In this document: piece by piece, positions 23,775-52,807 of the stretch | Layout of the letters: every line of letters begins with the position of its first letter | Numbering within the stretch: position 1 is the stretch's first letter | NCBI GenBank assembly: GCA_963513935.1 | Contig: OY740774.1 | Location: forward strand, 93,550,861-93,614,860 | DNA length: 64,000 bases | Direction of reading: 5' to 3' | Origin: Aphrophora alni | Lineage: Eukaryota > Arthropoda > Insecta > Hemiptera > Aphrophoridae | Program-made: the position numbers and the translations under genes | Notes under the pieces: model-generated | Seen by the model: only the letters and a program-made list of their open reading frames with translations | Told to the model about the DNA's origin: nothing | Databases searched by the model: none

Positions 23775-26257
23775 TATAAGGTTTTATAATTTTATAGTGA
23801 GGACCATTGGCACCAAGTAAACTATTAATAATATAAACTTTAAATGTGGGACCTTCGTTAATTTTTCATGGTGCCGATTTGTGCCGTTTTCATTATTGAA
23901 AAACTCTGCAACAGCTGTTTTAAATCGTATTTTGAGCCAGATATATTATTTTGTCTGGGTATTTAATTCCTGACTTGTGCTTCATAATTACAGTAGATTT
24001 GAACTAACTTTTATCAGTTCCACAAGTTAGTAATTTTAATTTTAGTCCTCCATTGTTATTTACACTTCCTATACTATGATTAATTTTTTTTTTTTTAACT
24101 TAATGAAACAATTGGGAAGTACGAAAATTCTCCTACCACAAAATTGCACTAAACTTTAAATTTACGAAGTTCAAGCGCTTTTAACTTCTAAACTAGTGGG
24201 TTTATCAAAAAATACCCAAGAATAAAAAATACCTTAAACAAAGAAATTTTAAAGTTAGCTACCATATTGAAAAATGGTAGCCATTTTTCAGTGTTTCAAA
24301 CTGGGTTTTAAATTCAAATGTAACTAAGGAGCCAATTTAAAGTTTTTTATACGATCAATACAAGATACTACAAAGAAAAAATAATCACTCTATCTATAAT
24401 TAAATTTCTTGAAATATTTTGTATTGAGGAGGATTCGAAATAAAAAACAACTTTAAGTCGATGATGAATGAGAGGTTTTTGTCTTTAAATAACAAGAGGG
24501 AAAACAACTTAGTGTAGGGCAGTCTAGCCACTACTACAACGTGGTAAATCTCCTTTCTATTTTTGTAAAGAAGGTAATAGTACACGGAAGTTATTTAAAC
24601 CATAAAGGACCAATTTGCTTTCATGTAATTTTCAACCCCTCCCCTCCACCCATTAGTTTAAAAATAGAGCACGTAACATAACACGCAAATAGACCCCTCC
24701 TTTAATCGCAACATCATTGGTTTTTGTTTTGTTTGTTTTTGTTTTACTTTTTCACATATAAATTATGTGATAATTTAAAAAGTCGACGTTGGTTTGTTTG
24801 CAGAAATATCCGTTTTAAAGTCTCAAAAAATTTGTTTTATAATCATGTTTGTCTGTCGTTAAAAAAATCTCTACATTATTCTACAGCCAAAACGAGTTAA
24901 TATAATTTGATTTGATATGTTATATTACGTCATTATCTTGAGTTGTTTTTTGAATTATTTTTGTTTTAACTCTAAGCTTTGGTATTATACACTGAAACAC
25001 AAAAACTCAATTTCTCTCAAAATCGTCGGGCCGATTCTCATCAAATGTTTCCGATATGTAAGCCTCTGAGAACCGAAACAAAGCGTATTTATGTTGTATG
25101 CAAATTATTTTTTGGGAACTAATGATAAAAGAAACTGAAAATCGTAAATTGACCCGTTATAAAATGATTAAATTCCCAAAATAGACTAACTATTATGATA
25201 AAATGTTACCCAAATCAGATATCTCAAGTAAAAGAAATTTAATGTACATGAATTACTGGTAAAAAACTAAAAAACAAAAACCTCTCATCATTAAAAACTA
25301 GAATTAAATACAATTTAAGTTTAGGGACAAATTTGTAGAATCGGCCAACGAAGTCCAGAAAATAAATATTGTATTTTTTTTTCAACCCTTTTTATTCTTT
25401 TTCCTTTCTTTTTTTTCCCTTTTTTTCTTTTCTTTCTTTTTTTCCTTTTTTACAAATTAAAGCCGGCTTCAATGCTGCATACTCGCATTTTTTTATGGAG
25501 ATGGCGACGAATTAATTTTGTTTGGTTACTATAAGGTCTTATGTATACATCTACAAGAAGGTTTATATGTTTTTGAGTTGTTTTATTTAGTTTGTTATGT
25601 TTCCAGATAATTTCATTTTACACAGTTGTTTATAACCTTTATTTACTTTAAATTCTCTACTTACACAATTTATAATCTTAACTCAAAGTTACCATGTAAC
25701 GTTTAATGCATTACTTAAATTCGATAAAAAATAGTTTACCTCAGACTCTGACAGATTAACAACTATAAAACGTACCATATAATTACACATATAATTATAT
25801 ATATTTATACATATACCTCAAAATGTACCACATACAAATAAACTGTTGATTTAAAACGATTAGTTGTCTGTATTTATTTTTATTTTTTTAATGTTACAAT
25901 TTTTTATTTTTTTCCATTATATTTTCTCTTCGCTAAAACACGAAAAATAAATTATGAAAACTATAATAATAAAAAAAAAAACTTTTTAAATATAATAATT
26001 TAAAGTATTTTAACTGTGCAGAGAAATTACAATTCAAGCCAAAAGAAAACAAACAATATATGCAATAACAATAAAATTGTTAAATTTTTTTAAAATTTTT
26101 TATTAAAGCTATATTTTACAACGTTTGAATGTTTAATATCTGACTTCCTATTAATTTTGAAAAATTATGTACAACCCTGAGAAAATTCCTAGAATCACAG
26201 ACGAAAACCAATATTATTTTTATTTGTGTTAGAATTTTTTATTTTGCTGTTAAAAGG
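23775..26257. other. No gene seen
   Basis: AT-rich with polypyrimidine and polypurine runs near 25370-25450. No ORF or repeat was recognised beyond short similarity to E-type sequence. Confidence 0.5.
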
Positions 26258-26440
26258 CGAAAAACCTTTCGATCAAAATAAAGAAAAGAACTTACAATGA
26301 AGATCCCTAGTCCTAGACTTCTCTAATAGCGTCAGGGTTGAAAGATAACGAGAAAGAAAGAATGAGAGGGATCTAACCCAAAACTACATGATAAAAAGTG
26401 TAGAGTCCTTCGGTATGTCCAAGCCCGTAGTGAGCCTTAA
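26258..26440 (-). repeat. Family G repeat, minus copy
   Basis: Starts GGCGAAAAACCT, then TCTAATAGCGTCAGGGTTG, GAGAGGGATCTAACCC and GTGTAGA. It is colinear, in reverse, with 31195-31425, 45771-46010 and 48749-48990. Confidence 0.65.
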
Positions 26441-26745
26441 GGAGTTTTGTCTAAAAACGTTGAGTGTGCGAATTTTGAAAGAGCATGATAAAGTCAGAAT
26501 ATGTAGTTTAACTATCACACACTAATCTATGAACATTTTGATAATGGCTAGTTGTATTTTCTCAGGGCTGTACAATTGTCTAGTAAAATATTAAAAATAC
26601 AATAATGGTAATCGAGGCTAGTGAAAACACAAATCCTATAAAACGGTTGTACAAAAAAGTACAAAACTATAATAGAATAAATAGTTAAAATGCATTTAGA
26701 TAATCTAACATTTACGTTTTTAATTGTACTCTATCTTTTTCTTAC

Positions 26746-26751
26746 TTTAAT
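26746..26751 (-). terminator. Candidate poly(A) signal ATTAAA of the PLA2 gene
   Basis: ATTAAA on the minus strand about 160 nt after the stop codon, in a U-rich context. It is the first good poly(A) signal variant downstream. No perfect AATAAA was noticed nearer. Confidence 0.35.
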
Positions 26752-26911
26752 AAAACTAGACAAATATAAAAATAATTTCAAAATTCAGTGATGGTAATTC
26801 ATCTTCATTTAGCTTGACTGAGAAGGCCGTATTTTTTTACCGATGAACAGCTGATTGAGGTATTTCGGACCCCAGAATTAGAATTCAGATTTTTCTTAAT
26901 TGATTATTAGT

Positions 26912-43469
<16,558 letters not shown>

Positions 43470-43512
43470 TATGTTTGGTCACTTGGACATGGGCTGGTTG
43501 CTTTTTAAATGG

Positions 43513-43543
43513 CATATATAGGTGAAGGCTGGTCGAGTTATCT
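43513..43543 (-). promoter_or_regulatory. Candidate PLA2 core promoter: TATA box and GATA site
   Basis: On the minus strand CTATATATG (43521-43513) lies about 45 nt before the ATG, which would place transcription start near 43488 with a roughly 20-nt leader. Just upstream is AGATAA (43543-43538), a GATA-factor site of the kind common in insect gut and fat-body promoters. An upstream noncoding exon would be an alternative explanation; nothing was found for it. Confidence 0.45.
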
Positions 43544-43905
43544 GACACCCCCCGTTGTTGACAACACAATGGCTTCTATCAGACCTTCTGCTTTGAGCGA
43601 TACATTTTTAATTTAATTCGGAGTTTTAAAAAAACTGTTGTTCACAGACGTGATAACATGGACTATAAAAATATTGTAGATGATATACATATTGAGTTGT
43701 GTAAGTTTTGACTATGAAATAGAAACTGTTAATGAAAACTGATTTTTTAAAGATTTTTTAATGGAGGAAATTTTGAAATTAGTAATCGGTATTAGTTGAT
43801 CACCCAACTTAACTGAAATAATTGTAGGGTACATTAATTTTACCAAGTTTGTAGACAATCAGAAAATGTCTGAGGAGTTAATGTAGATGACAAAATTATC
43901 ATTAA

Positions 43906-44502
43906 TCTATATATATAAAAATCAAAACCCACTGACTGATCACGAAATTTCTGGATCCAAGAAGCCTAGAGCGATGAAATTTTTAACATGGTTTGGGGTA
44001 GGTCTGTAGACGCGTACTAAGAAAGGGTTTTGAAAATGTTCCAATCCTAGGGTGTTTTTTATTTACCCCTAAAGCATATCTCTGAATCCAAGAAGCCTAT
44101 TGCTATAATTTTTTTAATATGGTTTGGGGTAGGTCTGTAGACGCGTACTAAGAAAGGGTTTTGAAAATGTTCCACTCCAAGTGTGTGTTTTACTCTTAAA
44201 GCATATCTCTGGATCCAAGAAGCCTAGAGCTATGATTTTTTAACAAGGTTTGGGTTAGGTCTTTAGACGCATACTAAGAAAGGGTTTTGAAAACGTTTCA
44301 ATCCAAGGGTGTTTTTACCCCTAAAACAAGTATCATATCTTTGTTATTTATGGGTCGATTTTGATCAAAATTGGTGTGTTGCTGTATTTGGGCATAATTT
44401 ATAAATAACCATAGCACCACTAATTAGGGTTGTGCTAAAAAAAATTATTTCTTTATAAAACTATCTCAACTATCCCCAAGTGAAACTGGGGCCATCAGCT
44501 AG
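43906..44502 (+). mobile_element. Non-autonomous Helitron with internal tandem repeats
   Basis: Starts TCTATATATATAAAAATC after host A and ends CATCAGCTAG before host T. An 18-nt hairpin (CCCCA 44474-44478, TGGGG 44487-44491) lies 11 nt before the CTAG end, the expected place for the Helitron stop signal. The body has three tandem units of about 125 bp with GGATCCAAGAAGCCTAGAGC and ACTAAGAAAGGGTTTTGAAA. It lies about 440 bp upstream of the PLA2 start codon. Confidence 0.75.
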
Positions 44503-44904
44503 TTCTTATATATATTTACAAAGTAAAGATATTATGTGTAACCGTAATGTTAAATATCAAAACATAATACGCTGTAAGAGCTAGAAAACAAAACTTGGGA
44601 TTGGATTGACCATGTACATACATAATGAATGTTTTTTTAGATAACTTTTTTTTAAAGTTCACGGTTAGAAAAAAATTTAATTTGTAGGGTATCTATTATA
44701 TAATTTTAATTATAATCAAAATGGTATGATTAATACCATAATTCTTAAATAACATAGAATGAAATCTCTAAATCCTAAAATTCGAAGATTTAAAAAAATA
44801 ATTTTAATATTATATATAAACTGAATCGCCAGTTTTTCATTCATATTATTATTATTTTGTCACACCTGATAATAACACTTTTTTCTTGCATATAATAAAA
44901 CTCT

Positions 44905-45510
44905 AGAGCTACTAAAATTTGAATTTTTTAACAAATATTTCTGTAGTATATTTCTGTACATACTGAATAACAAAACAGAATTTAATTTTAAATTTTATCT
45001 AAATAAATACAAATTACAAATCTAAATACAAATTATAAAATACAATTTTTTTTTATTGTATATGACAGAATTCTGAACGTTATAAAATTTAAACTTTAAC
45101 AAATAGTTAAACATAATACAAATTGATAGCCAAAAGTTCTTTCATTTTTAATTTTATCAAAATCAGATGGTAAATAAAAAATTTATTTTTATGGAATAAA
45201 GAAAATTAATACTCTAAAATTTAAATATTTTAACAAATATTTCTGTAGTAATACATACTGAATAACAAAACCTAATTTAATTTTGAATTTTATCGAAATC
45301 TAATAATAAATACAAATTACAAATCTAAATACAAATGATAAAATCAATTATTTCCTGAATAGGACAGAATTCTTGTACGTCCTAAAATTTAAACATTAAC
45401 AAATAGTTATTTTAATACAAATAACTAGTTTCATTTTCAATTTCATCAAAATCGGACGGTAAATAAAATATATAAATTTGTATGGAATAAAGAAAATTAA
45501 CATCCTAAAA
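44905..45510. repeat. Two tandem units of about 300 bp, AT-rich
   Basis: Unit 1 starts near CTAAAATTTGAATTTTTTAA (44915) and unit 2 near CTAAAATTTAAATATTTTAA (45214). Both carry TACTGAATAACAAAAC, ACAAATTACAAATCTAAATA and ATGGAATAAAGAAAATTAA in the same order. A partial third start is at 45504. Non-coding. Confidence 0.75.
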
Positions 45511-45770
45511 TTTGAAGGTTTTAAGAAATAACAACTAGGCAAACTGGGTAACCCAGATATACTTTCATTTTTAATTTCACAAACATCGGACAATATTTTA
45601 CTCTTTATTTTACGTATACGAAATATCCAGAATGTTATGTAATGACTCTTCAATTCTATGTTAAATATTGTAAAAAGAAGAACTGATGGCTGCCGTGCTG
45701 TTCGGTCCAAACGGATTTACTTGATTAATTTGGTTGTTAAGTATATTTGTGTGATATTTCCAAACATTAA

Positions 45771-46010
45771 CCCTTAGGAGTTGACTTATAAGGAGTACGT
45801 GCTTGGTAATCCCGAGAGAACATAGCTGGATCTACACCTTTTTCATGTAGACTTGATTTATTCCATCTTTCCTATCAGGGCTCTTTTGATCAACTCTTGT
45901 TCTCTTCCGACCATGACACTATTACAATATTCAAGAGCTATGGGTCATTATTTTATGTTATTTTATTCTTATTTTTATGAGGCGATGATTACAGAGAATT
46001 TTTTCACCTT
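45771..46010 (+). repeat. Family G repeat, plus copy
   Basis: CCCTTAGGAG, AGCTGGATCTACACC, CTTTCCTATCAGGGCTC and CTCTTCCGACCATGACACT in order. It and 48749-48990 are the closest pair in the family. Confidence 0.75.
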
Positions 46011-46775
46011 TAAACTAAAAAAACAAAAGAACAAACTTGAAAGATCAAAAGTTAATTTTTTTGAAATTTTGTTAAAATACAACTCATGACGATTCAACAA
46101 TTTTATTTTAATGAAATCTTTTATAACAAACTATTGTAACAATAACAAAGAAAAAATGTACAGTTTTGAGTAACTGACCGACACTCTTTTTTCACAAATA
46201 ACGGGAAAATTAACACTAAAATTAATTTTTTTAAATGTACAAAATTGATAAATAGTCATAATAACAATAATAGAAACGTACTTAATTATTTCACTACATA
46301 GATCAAGAAACGCATTGTATTACTAATTTATTTAAAAGAAGGTTTAATGTCCAAATATCATACTGTAAGCCATAAGCAAAATTTAAAGAAAAATCAAGTT
46401 AAACTACACCTCCCAGACAGTCGTATCCGGTAAACTCAAGGTTAAAATAATCCAATATCAATAAATCGGTCTCACACATTGTGCAGATGTTAGTGTAAAA
46501 CTACAACCCCACATTCAGCAAAAAGAAATAAATCACGAGACCATTTCAACAAATATGAATAAAGAAATTTTTTAAATCGGAAACGAAGAGAAGAGACGGA
46601 TAGAGGATTCATTGAAGTATAGACAACAGAATGAAAACCATTAAAATAAAATGTAATTAAAAGTAAACAAAGCTGTAAGTTAAAAAGAAAAAGTCCATCT
46701 AAAGTGATTTGTATATGTTTAGTTAAATTTTAACAAAAGAAAAATTTTAATAAAATATTTAAAATATATAAGTGT

Positions 46776-46782
<7 letters not shown>

Positions 46783-46824
<42 letters not shown>
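46783..46824. repeat. (TA)n microsatellite
   Basis: About 42 bp of TA repeats. It served as the TA target of the pogo MITE that follows directly. Confidence 0.95.
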
Positions 46825-46827
<3 letters not shown>

Positions 46828-47146
46828 TAGAACGTCGATAATCCGGATTAATTGGGACCGGACCCCATCCGGATTATCAAATTATCCGGATTATTGAAAT
46901 TACATTAAAAAACGGCCAGCACGCACTATTTGAGAAAAAAAGTTTTTAAAATTGTATTATTTTGTATCGACGACCACTCCCCTTCTCCTCACTCCTCCTC
47001 GCTTCGCGCCATTCTCCCGTCACCCACTCTAAGGTAAGGAGCTTAGTGCCAAGGGCAGAAGTTACGCAATTTTATTCCTTGCTAGAGACGAATCCGGATT
47101 ATTGACGGTCCGGTTTTTTGACCTCCGAATTATCGACGTTCTACTG
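46825..47146. mobile_element. pogo/Tigger-type MITE, 322 bp
   Basis: Terminal repeats CAGTAGAACGTCGATAATCC (left) and the reverse CAGTAGAACGTCGATAATTC (right), with TA on both sides. CAGTAGAACNTCGATNATCCG is the classic Tigger/pogo end. Several internal ATCCGGATTA copies. No transposase, so mobilised in trans if at all. The middle is C-rich (CTCCTC) unlike its flanks. Confidence 0.88.
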
Positions 47147-47148
47147 TA

Positions 47149-48180
47149 TGTCTTTTTGTATTTTTTAACAAGTGTATTTTTTTATACAAAGTGTTTTCAG
47201 AAGAACTGTATCCAAATTTATATATAAGAAAAGAACAAAGTGTTTTAATTTCGTAAGTAAATAAAATAGAATAATATAAAATATATGTATTTAAAAAGAT
47301 ACGTACATTGTTTTTAGAATTGTAAATGCATATTATATTTTGAAGAAGAAAAAAGTGTTAAAATAAGAACACAATTATACAGAAACATATTTAGGTAAAA
47401 CAAAAACCTAATACGAAACACTTTTAAAAATTTCATAATAGATTTTTGACATAAGTATGAATGAGTGAAAGTTTTTATAAATAAAGATGTAAAGCATGTC
47501 ATGTATTTAACTTTAAAATAAAGAATAAATATAAAACAAATTTATCTTTGCATTTAATATCCTTTATTCAATTTGGAAATACCTGAATCACAGCCAAGCT
47601 AGAAATGTTAATTTTAAGGATTTCCTATTTTCAAAGGTGACGAAATCATAAAAGTTCATAAGAACCAAAAATAACCTTACAAAGAACCACCAATGTCTTG
47701 TAATACAAAACCAACAATAATATGGAATGAAATTTAACACAAACATAGAACAAGGTTGTAAATACAGTATAACAATCCCGGTGTGTACAACCTGGAATGT
47801 GAATCATGCAATAGAATGCAATAGGACAGTAATTTTTTTTAAATACTATATAAATAACACATAGATGCAATAAAAATGGAAAAAAACAAAACAAAAATTT
47901 GGTACAGTACATTCTAGATACCGTACACATATGATACATAGACAAAACTATGAACATTTTGAAGAAATTTAAAAGAGAAAAAATATGAATGCATGGGAAA
48001 ATATTTAGTAATACAGACAAAATAAATGAACAAATCAAGTTCGAATCTGAAATCACATATTCATTATTAGATAACATCAGTAGAAGAGATAAAGTGTGCG
48101 TAATATGTAACTTTAAGAGATAAATAATATGTAATATTTTTTAAGTGTTGTGTAATTTTATGTTAGTGTGTTTCTTAAAA
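47149..48180. other. No gene supported
   Basis: Very AT-rich. A 143-residue minus frame (48077-47646) is Phe/Cys/Ile/Tyr-rich with no recognisable motif and probably reflects composition. Same for a 77-residue plus frame at 48292. Confidence 0.45.
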
Positions 48181-48189
48181 TAATATGTG

Positions 48190-48262
48190 TAAAGTGACGG
48201 ATTACTACCCTGAAGATGCTGACACATTGAAGCAGCGAAACATGTAGGATTACTATTATATA
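48190..48262 (+). ncRNA. Hammerhead-like motif, probable retroelement remnant
   Basis: CTGAAGA (48210-48216), then GCTG/CAGC stem (48218-48221 with 48233-48236) and GAAAC at 48237, then the palindrome ACATGT. All conserved hammerhead core bases are in the right order, with one extra U after CUGAAGA. GGATTACTA lies directly on each side (48199-48207 and 48247-48255). Activity is untested. Confidence 0.4.
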
Positions 48263-48748
48263 AGTATGACACTATATAAGTTATAAATATTTTGAGTATC
48301 GTGAATTTTCCCGTTTATTCGAGTATTCATTACTTATTGTTTGTATGTATTGTAATTTGTGATGTTTTGTTATTTATTAGTAGTGTCTTTTATTCACTCT
48401 GTATAAAACAAAACAAAAATTATTACTTGATTTATGTTGTTTTTAAGTTAATTTTATGTATCTGTGTTGACTATCTATGTACACGGTTCAATTGTTTTTT
48501 TTATAGAGCAATAAAAATTAATTAAATAATAAATTATTTTTAACTCTCTGTAACTCGATCAGTTTTTAAATAATTTAAATGAAAACATCAAAAACTTTAA
48601 TGAGTGAGAAGGTTTGAAGTTTCGTCAGATAAAAACTTTCCGTGGCAAACTCCTAAAAAAACGTTTAAATTCTATTACAAAATTTTTACGTGTTCATTCC
48701 TCTCCCACCTTTCATACGTGTTCGTTCCTGTATTTAATACTTCAAAAT

Positions 48749-48990
48749 ACCCCTTAGGAGCTCATTCATAGTTTGTACAAGTGTGGCAATCCTGCGTTCT
48801 CCAGCTGGATCTACACCTTTCTTCTGCAGTGTTGGGTTAGACCACTATCTTTCATCTTTCATATCAGGTCTTGTTCTCTTCCAATCCTGACATTATTAGA
48901 GCATTCCACCGCTAGAGGTCTCTATTTCACATCATTTTTTTCTTTTCTTTATGGTAATGATTATCGGAGGTTTTCACCTTTATTCAACAA
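48749..48990 (+). repeat. Family G repeat, plus copy
   Basis: CCCCTTAGGAGCTCATTCAT, CCAGCTGGATCTACACC, CTGACATTATTAGAGCATTC and GAGGTTTTCACCTTTATTC. The mariner element inserted 10 bp after its end. Confidence 0.75.
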
Positions 48991-49000
48991 CAAAATATAA

Positions 49001-49714
49001 CGAAGGGCGTTTAATAAGTAAAAAGACAAATCTTTCTAGGTTCAAAAACAATCACCTGGGAAATTTTATAACTATCAATATTGTGAGTTGGCTACACTGC
49101 CAACATTCTAATACCATTGCTATTGTTGAACGTTTGTTTATTTTTCAAATGTTTTTAAAATGGCAAGTTCTCTTGAAGATTGCACTTTGGAAGAGCAACG
49201 AGCTCTTATTAGATTTTGTTTTACTGGAGGAACAAAACCATCTGAAATTTATTCAAGAATGAAAAGACAATATAGGAAAAGGTATAAACCGTGCAAACTG
49301 TTATAAGTGGATTTGATCGGTACAAACTTTTCTTCAAGACAATGCTCGTCCGCACAAATCTTATGGAACACTGGAAACTATTGAAAGGTTGAACTGGAAA
49401 GTCCTACCCCCACCCTCCTTATAGTCCAGATTTGGCTCCAACAGATTTTCACTTGTTTGGACCAATAAAATAATTATTGCGAGGTAAGAGATTTGAAAAC
49501 AATGAAGATGTGAAGACAGCTGTGCAAGTCTGGCTCGACGCCAAAGTAAAGAATTTTTCACTGAAGGCATAAACAAGCTGGTACGACGATGGGAAAAGTG
49601 TTCAAATGTAGGGGGGGGGGGGTTATGTTGAAAAATAGAAAAAGTAAAACCTATATATAGTAAAACACTTTAACACTACGCCTATTTGTCTCTTGACTTA
49701 TTAAACGCCCCTCG
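49001..49714 (+). mobile_element. mariner element with internal deletion, 714 bp
   Basis: Terminal repeats: left CGAAGGGCGTTTAATAAGTA, right reversed CGAGGGGCGTTTAATAAGTC, next to TA at both sides (the left has one extra A). From ATG at 49160 the reading ASSLEDCTLEEQRALIRF and FCFTGGTKPSEIYSRM is the mariner N-terminal helix-turn-helix. After a jump near 49310 it reads LQDNARPH, PPYSPDLAPTDFHLFGPIK and LRGKRFENNEDV. The YSPDLAP-D box with the third catalytic Asp is present, while the first catalytic Asp region is deleted. Stops follow, so it is inactive. Confidence 0.92.
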
Positions 49715-52034
49715 TATATGAGGTGGTTTGCCTTCCAGTCTTGGAAAAAATAAAAACAGCTGATAAACCTATCAACAACGATACTGCGAGAGTGTTTTCA
49801 TGTTTAAATTGTTCAACATGTCTTACATAGGAATCCGCACATTTCCTTTAAGAACCATCAACTGAAAACATAAACTATTTCAATTTAAAGTATCTTCCAA
49901 AGTATGTAGAGTATTTGAAATCTTAACGTTGTTTCAACGAAACAATCAACAACAAGCTTACACGCTCGTAACCCAGCTAATACTCAGACAAAACGACGAG
50001 AATTTCATTTGGTGCAGCTCAAATGTCATTTTAAACATCACATTTTTAATAAAAATTAATAAAACTAGTTATGTAAGCAACAATATTTGTTTGAATCGTT
50101 GGTAATAAACAACTGTTCAAAAATGGATTTGGTATTTTAACTTGCAGTGTCATAAGATTTGCGTCCTTATCATTTTTAACAAAAGAGGTAAGTGTATTTA
50201 AATTGAAATTCTTCTATAAGGATTGTTCTATCGCTATTATCAAGACATTGAATTTTTTTTCTATTTGAGTGAAAAATTTCACAGTACTACTGTAATGGAT
50301 TGCCTACTAAAGACAACTTTGACCGAAGACAATTACACATGAATTTGTTTAAAGTTACTCAAAAAAAATCGATCAGAAAATTGTCGGCGGAGCAGAGTAT
50401 TTTAAGAACGTTCACTCATAGAATTTTCACAAAAATAAACTGAATTGCACATTTCTAGGTTGTTTTAAATTGACTGATGATAACTCAGACAGGAGATTCT
50501 GCGAGTTTATTATTAATGAATTTAACATCCTCACATTTTTAATAAAATTGCGTAATCTGATGAGGCCATTTTTAAATCATCAGGTGATTTCGTTTAATAT
50601 TTTACTTATTGCTACATTGAAAACGAACATCAGTTAGATCAAAAACTAAATCAACCGGGGTTAACTTTGTAGGATGTTATTTCAACAGGACATTAATTAT
50701 TAACAGGGGATATATATCTTCAAATACTGCAGAATTATGCACTTGAAAGTTTGTACATTTAAAATTTCAAAGAGGTTGTTTTCAACTCATTACATCAGTC
50801 GTTCGTGATTATGTAGATGAAGCATTCCAAAACAGAATTATTGAAAACAATATAGAAATCCCACTAAGATGTCACACCTTTGGACTTTTTTTCGTGATTT
50901 TTAAATAAATATTGAGCTCGACTTATGAGATAATATTAGTTAGAATAAAACTGGGCACAAAAATTACATTTACTTAATCAAACGCGTTTCAACGACAAAG
51001 TCGCCATCCTGTGATACATGAGCTACAAAACTAAACTATAACTGTAAAGATGGATTCGAAACTGTGAATTGTCTTCTAAGATTATTATTATTCATTTAAC
51101 TTTTACAATTTTTCGAAGTTTCAATAGCGTTCGAAGTAAATTTTAAAATTGTATTTTTGTTACACACAGTGTATTTACACAGCGAGCATTTCTTCCATTA
51201 TATCCATTATATACCATTTAAAACACTACTTTCTTCTTTAATTCTTTTATAATTCTTCCATCTCTTTTATTAACATCTTATGTTATTTTTACTTTATAAA
51301 TCGTTTCTTCCTTTTCTTCCAATTTTTTCTTTATATCAGTTCCAAAAAAAGGAAAAAACCAAAACAGAACAGACAACAAAACCAGCTCTGTAAATAGACT
51401 GAATAAATTTATATGAATTTACAAAGTTGTAAAGACATTTTTGAAGCACCCTGTATATGCAAAAATATTTATATCTATTGTTACACACAATTATCTGTTA
51501 TTAAAATCGACTCCAAACTTTCTCGATTCCTACTCAATTTATCACCAGCGTACTCCTTGTTTACACTTGTACTTCTCTGTCACGCTTGTTTCGCTCAGAT
51601 TACTCTACAAAAAAAAAAAAACAGTTCAGCAAAAAGAGACTTTAGAGACACATCCTTTAATGTCAACTGTTTACTGGACGTTTTAAAGGGACTTTCCCTG
51701 AGGTAACAAACATTTTAGTAATTTCCCTTGAGATCGCAAAACATCAAAGATTTGTCAATAACGAGACAAATCAAAGAGAATGAAAACCTGACCTGATGTC
51801 CTCTACGTTTCATTCGGTGGCGCTAAAACTCAATTAAGGCAATTCATAGATTTTTATCAGAACTCTACCAATGTTGAATTACTTAAGTTCTTTCAGAAAA
51901 TACATTTCAATTGAAAAGTAGGAATTATGCTCAAGCACTTCTACTGTCTGTGGATAAACACAGAGTGATTAAAATAATATGTAACCAAACTTATAGTAAT
52001 CATAGAACGTACAAAATTTAAAAAACCAAATAAG
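49715..52034. other. No gene seen; one hammerhead-type remnant
   Basis: AT-rich. At 50985-51035, minus strand, GTAGCTCATGTATCAC..GTCGTTGAAACGCG matches the palindrome at 61725-61919, so it is a single arm of that family. The rest is unassigned, with polypyrimidine near 51230-51330. Confidence 0.5.
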
Positions 52035-52600
52035 TTTAGGGTCCGTAGACATTATAGGAACAGCTATTTTATAAAGTTGAAGTCATGAGCCAACTTATTA
52101 ATTTCTTTAATAAATTTACATATACATAACGAAATTACTTCTAGTTATAATTGATAACCATACACAAAATATTTCTCAAAATACTATTTTTCAACTGGAT
52201 AGTTTTTGTCACTTAATTGTCTCAGTGTTATTTTATGTTACCACTATATTTTTCCTATATGTGGGACAATATAAATTAAAAGTTTCAACTATAGGATTTA
52301 TCGTCTTCTCTGTGTAGATTTGGTTGCGACTTACAGACAGATAGACGGACAGTGAATTAATATGGTTCCTTGGTTTTACCTATGAACCCTAATAAACAGA
52401 AATCAATCAAATTGAAATCCCTCTTTTAATGGCTATTGAATTATTTGTCTCCACATCTCTATGTGGGACATTACACAGAATATAAATACAAAGTTTGAAA
52501 TATATAACATTTTTCGTCTTGCTAGTGCAAGACAGACAGACACACTTGAAAAATTAGTGAAATTATAAGTTTTTGTTTTACCTATGGATTTTAATAAATG
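52035..52600 (+). repeat. Two family F copies, second cut by an assembly gap
   Basis: Copy 1 (52035-52400) runs from TAGGGTCCGTAGACATTATA to TTTTACCTATGAACCCTAAT. Copy 2 (52440-52600) has only the second half (CTCTATGTGGGACATTACAC, ACAGACAGACAC, TTTTACCTATGGATTTTAA) and stops at the gap. Confidence 0.7.
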
Positions 52601-52607
52601 CTCTTCG

Positions 52608-52807
52608 NNNNNNNNNNNNNNNNNNNNNNNNNNNNNNNNNNNNNNNNNNNNNNNNNNNNNNNNNNNNNNNNNNNNNNNNNNNNNNNNNNNNNNNNNNNNN
52701 NNNNNNNNNNNNNNNNNNNNNNNNNNNNNNNNNNNNNNNNNNNNNNNNNNNNNNNNNNNNNNNNNNNNNNNNNNNNNNNNNNNNNNNNNNNNNNNNNNNN
52801 NNNNNNN
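52608..52807. other. Assembly gap (200 N)
   Basis: Exactly 200 N, probably a default gap size. It lies at the edge of a repeat, the likely reason for the break. Reading frames that cross it have no meaning. Confidence 1.

Noticed and set aside
47646..48077. 143-residue minus-strand frame, hydrophobic and Cys-rich
   Set aside because: No motif, no start context, extreme AT composition; looks like chance in A/T-rich DNA rather than a membrane protein.
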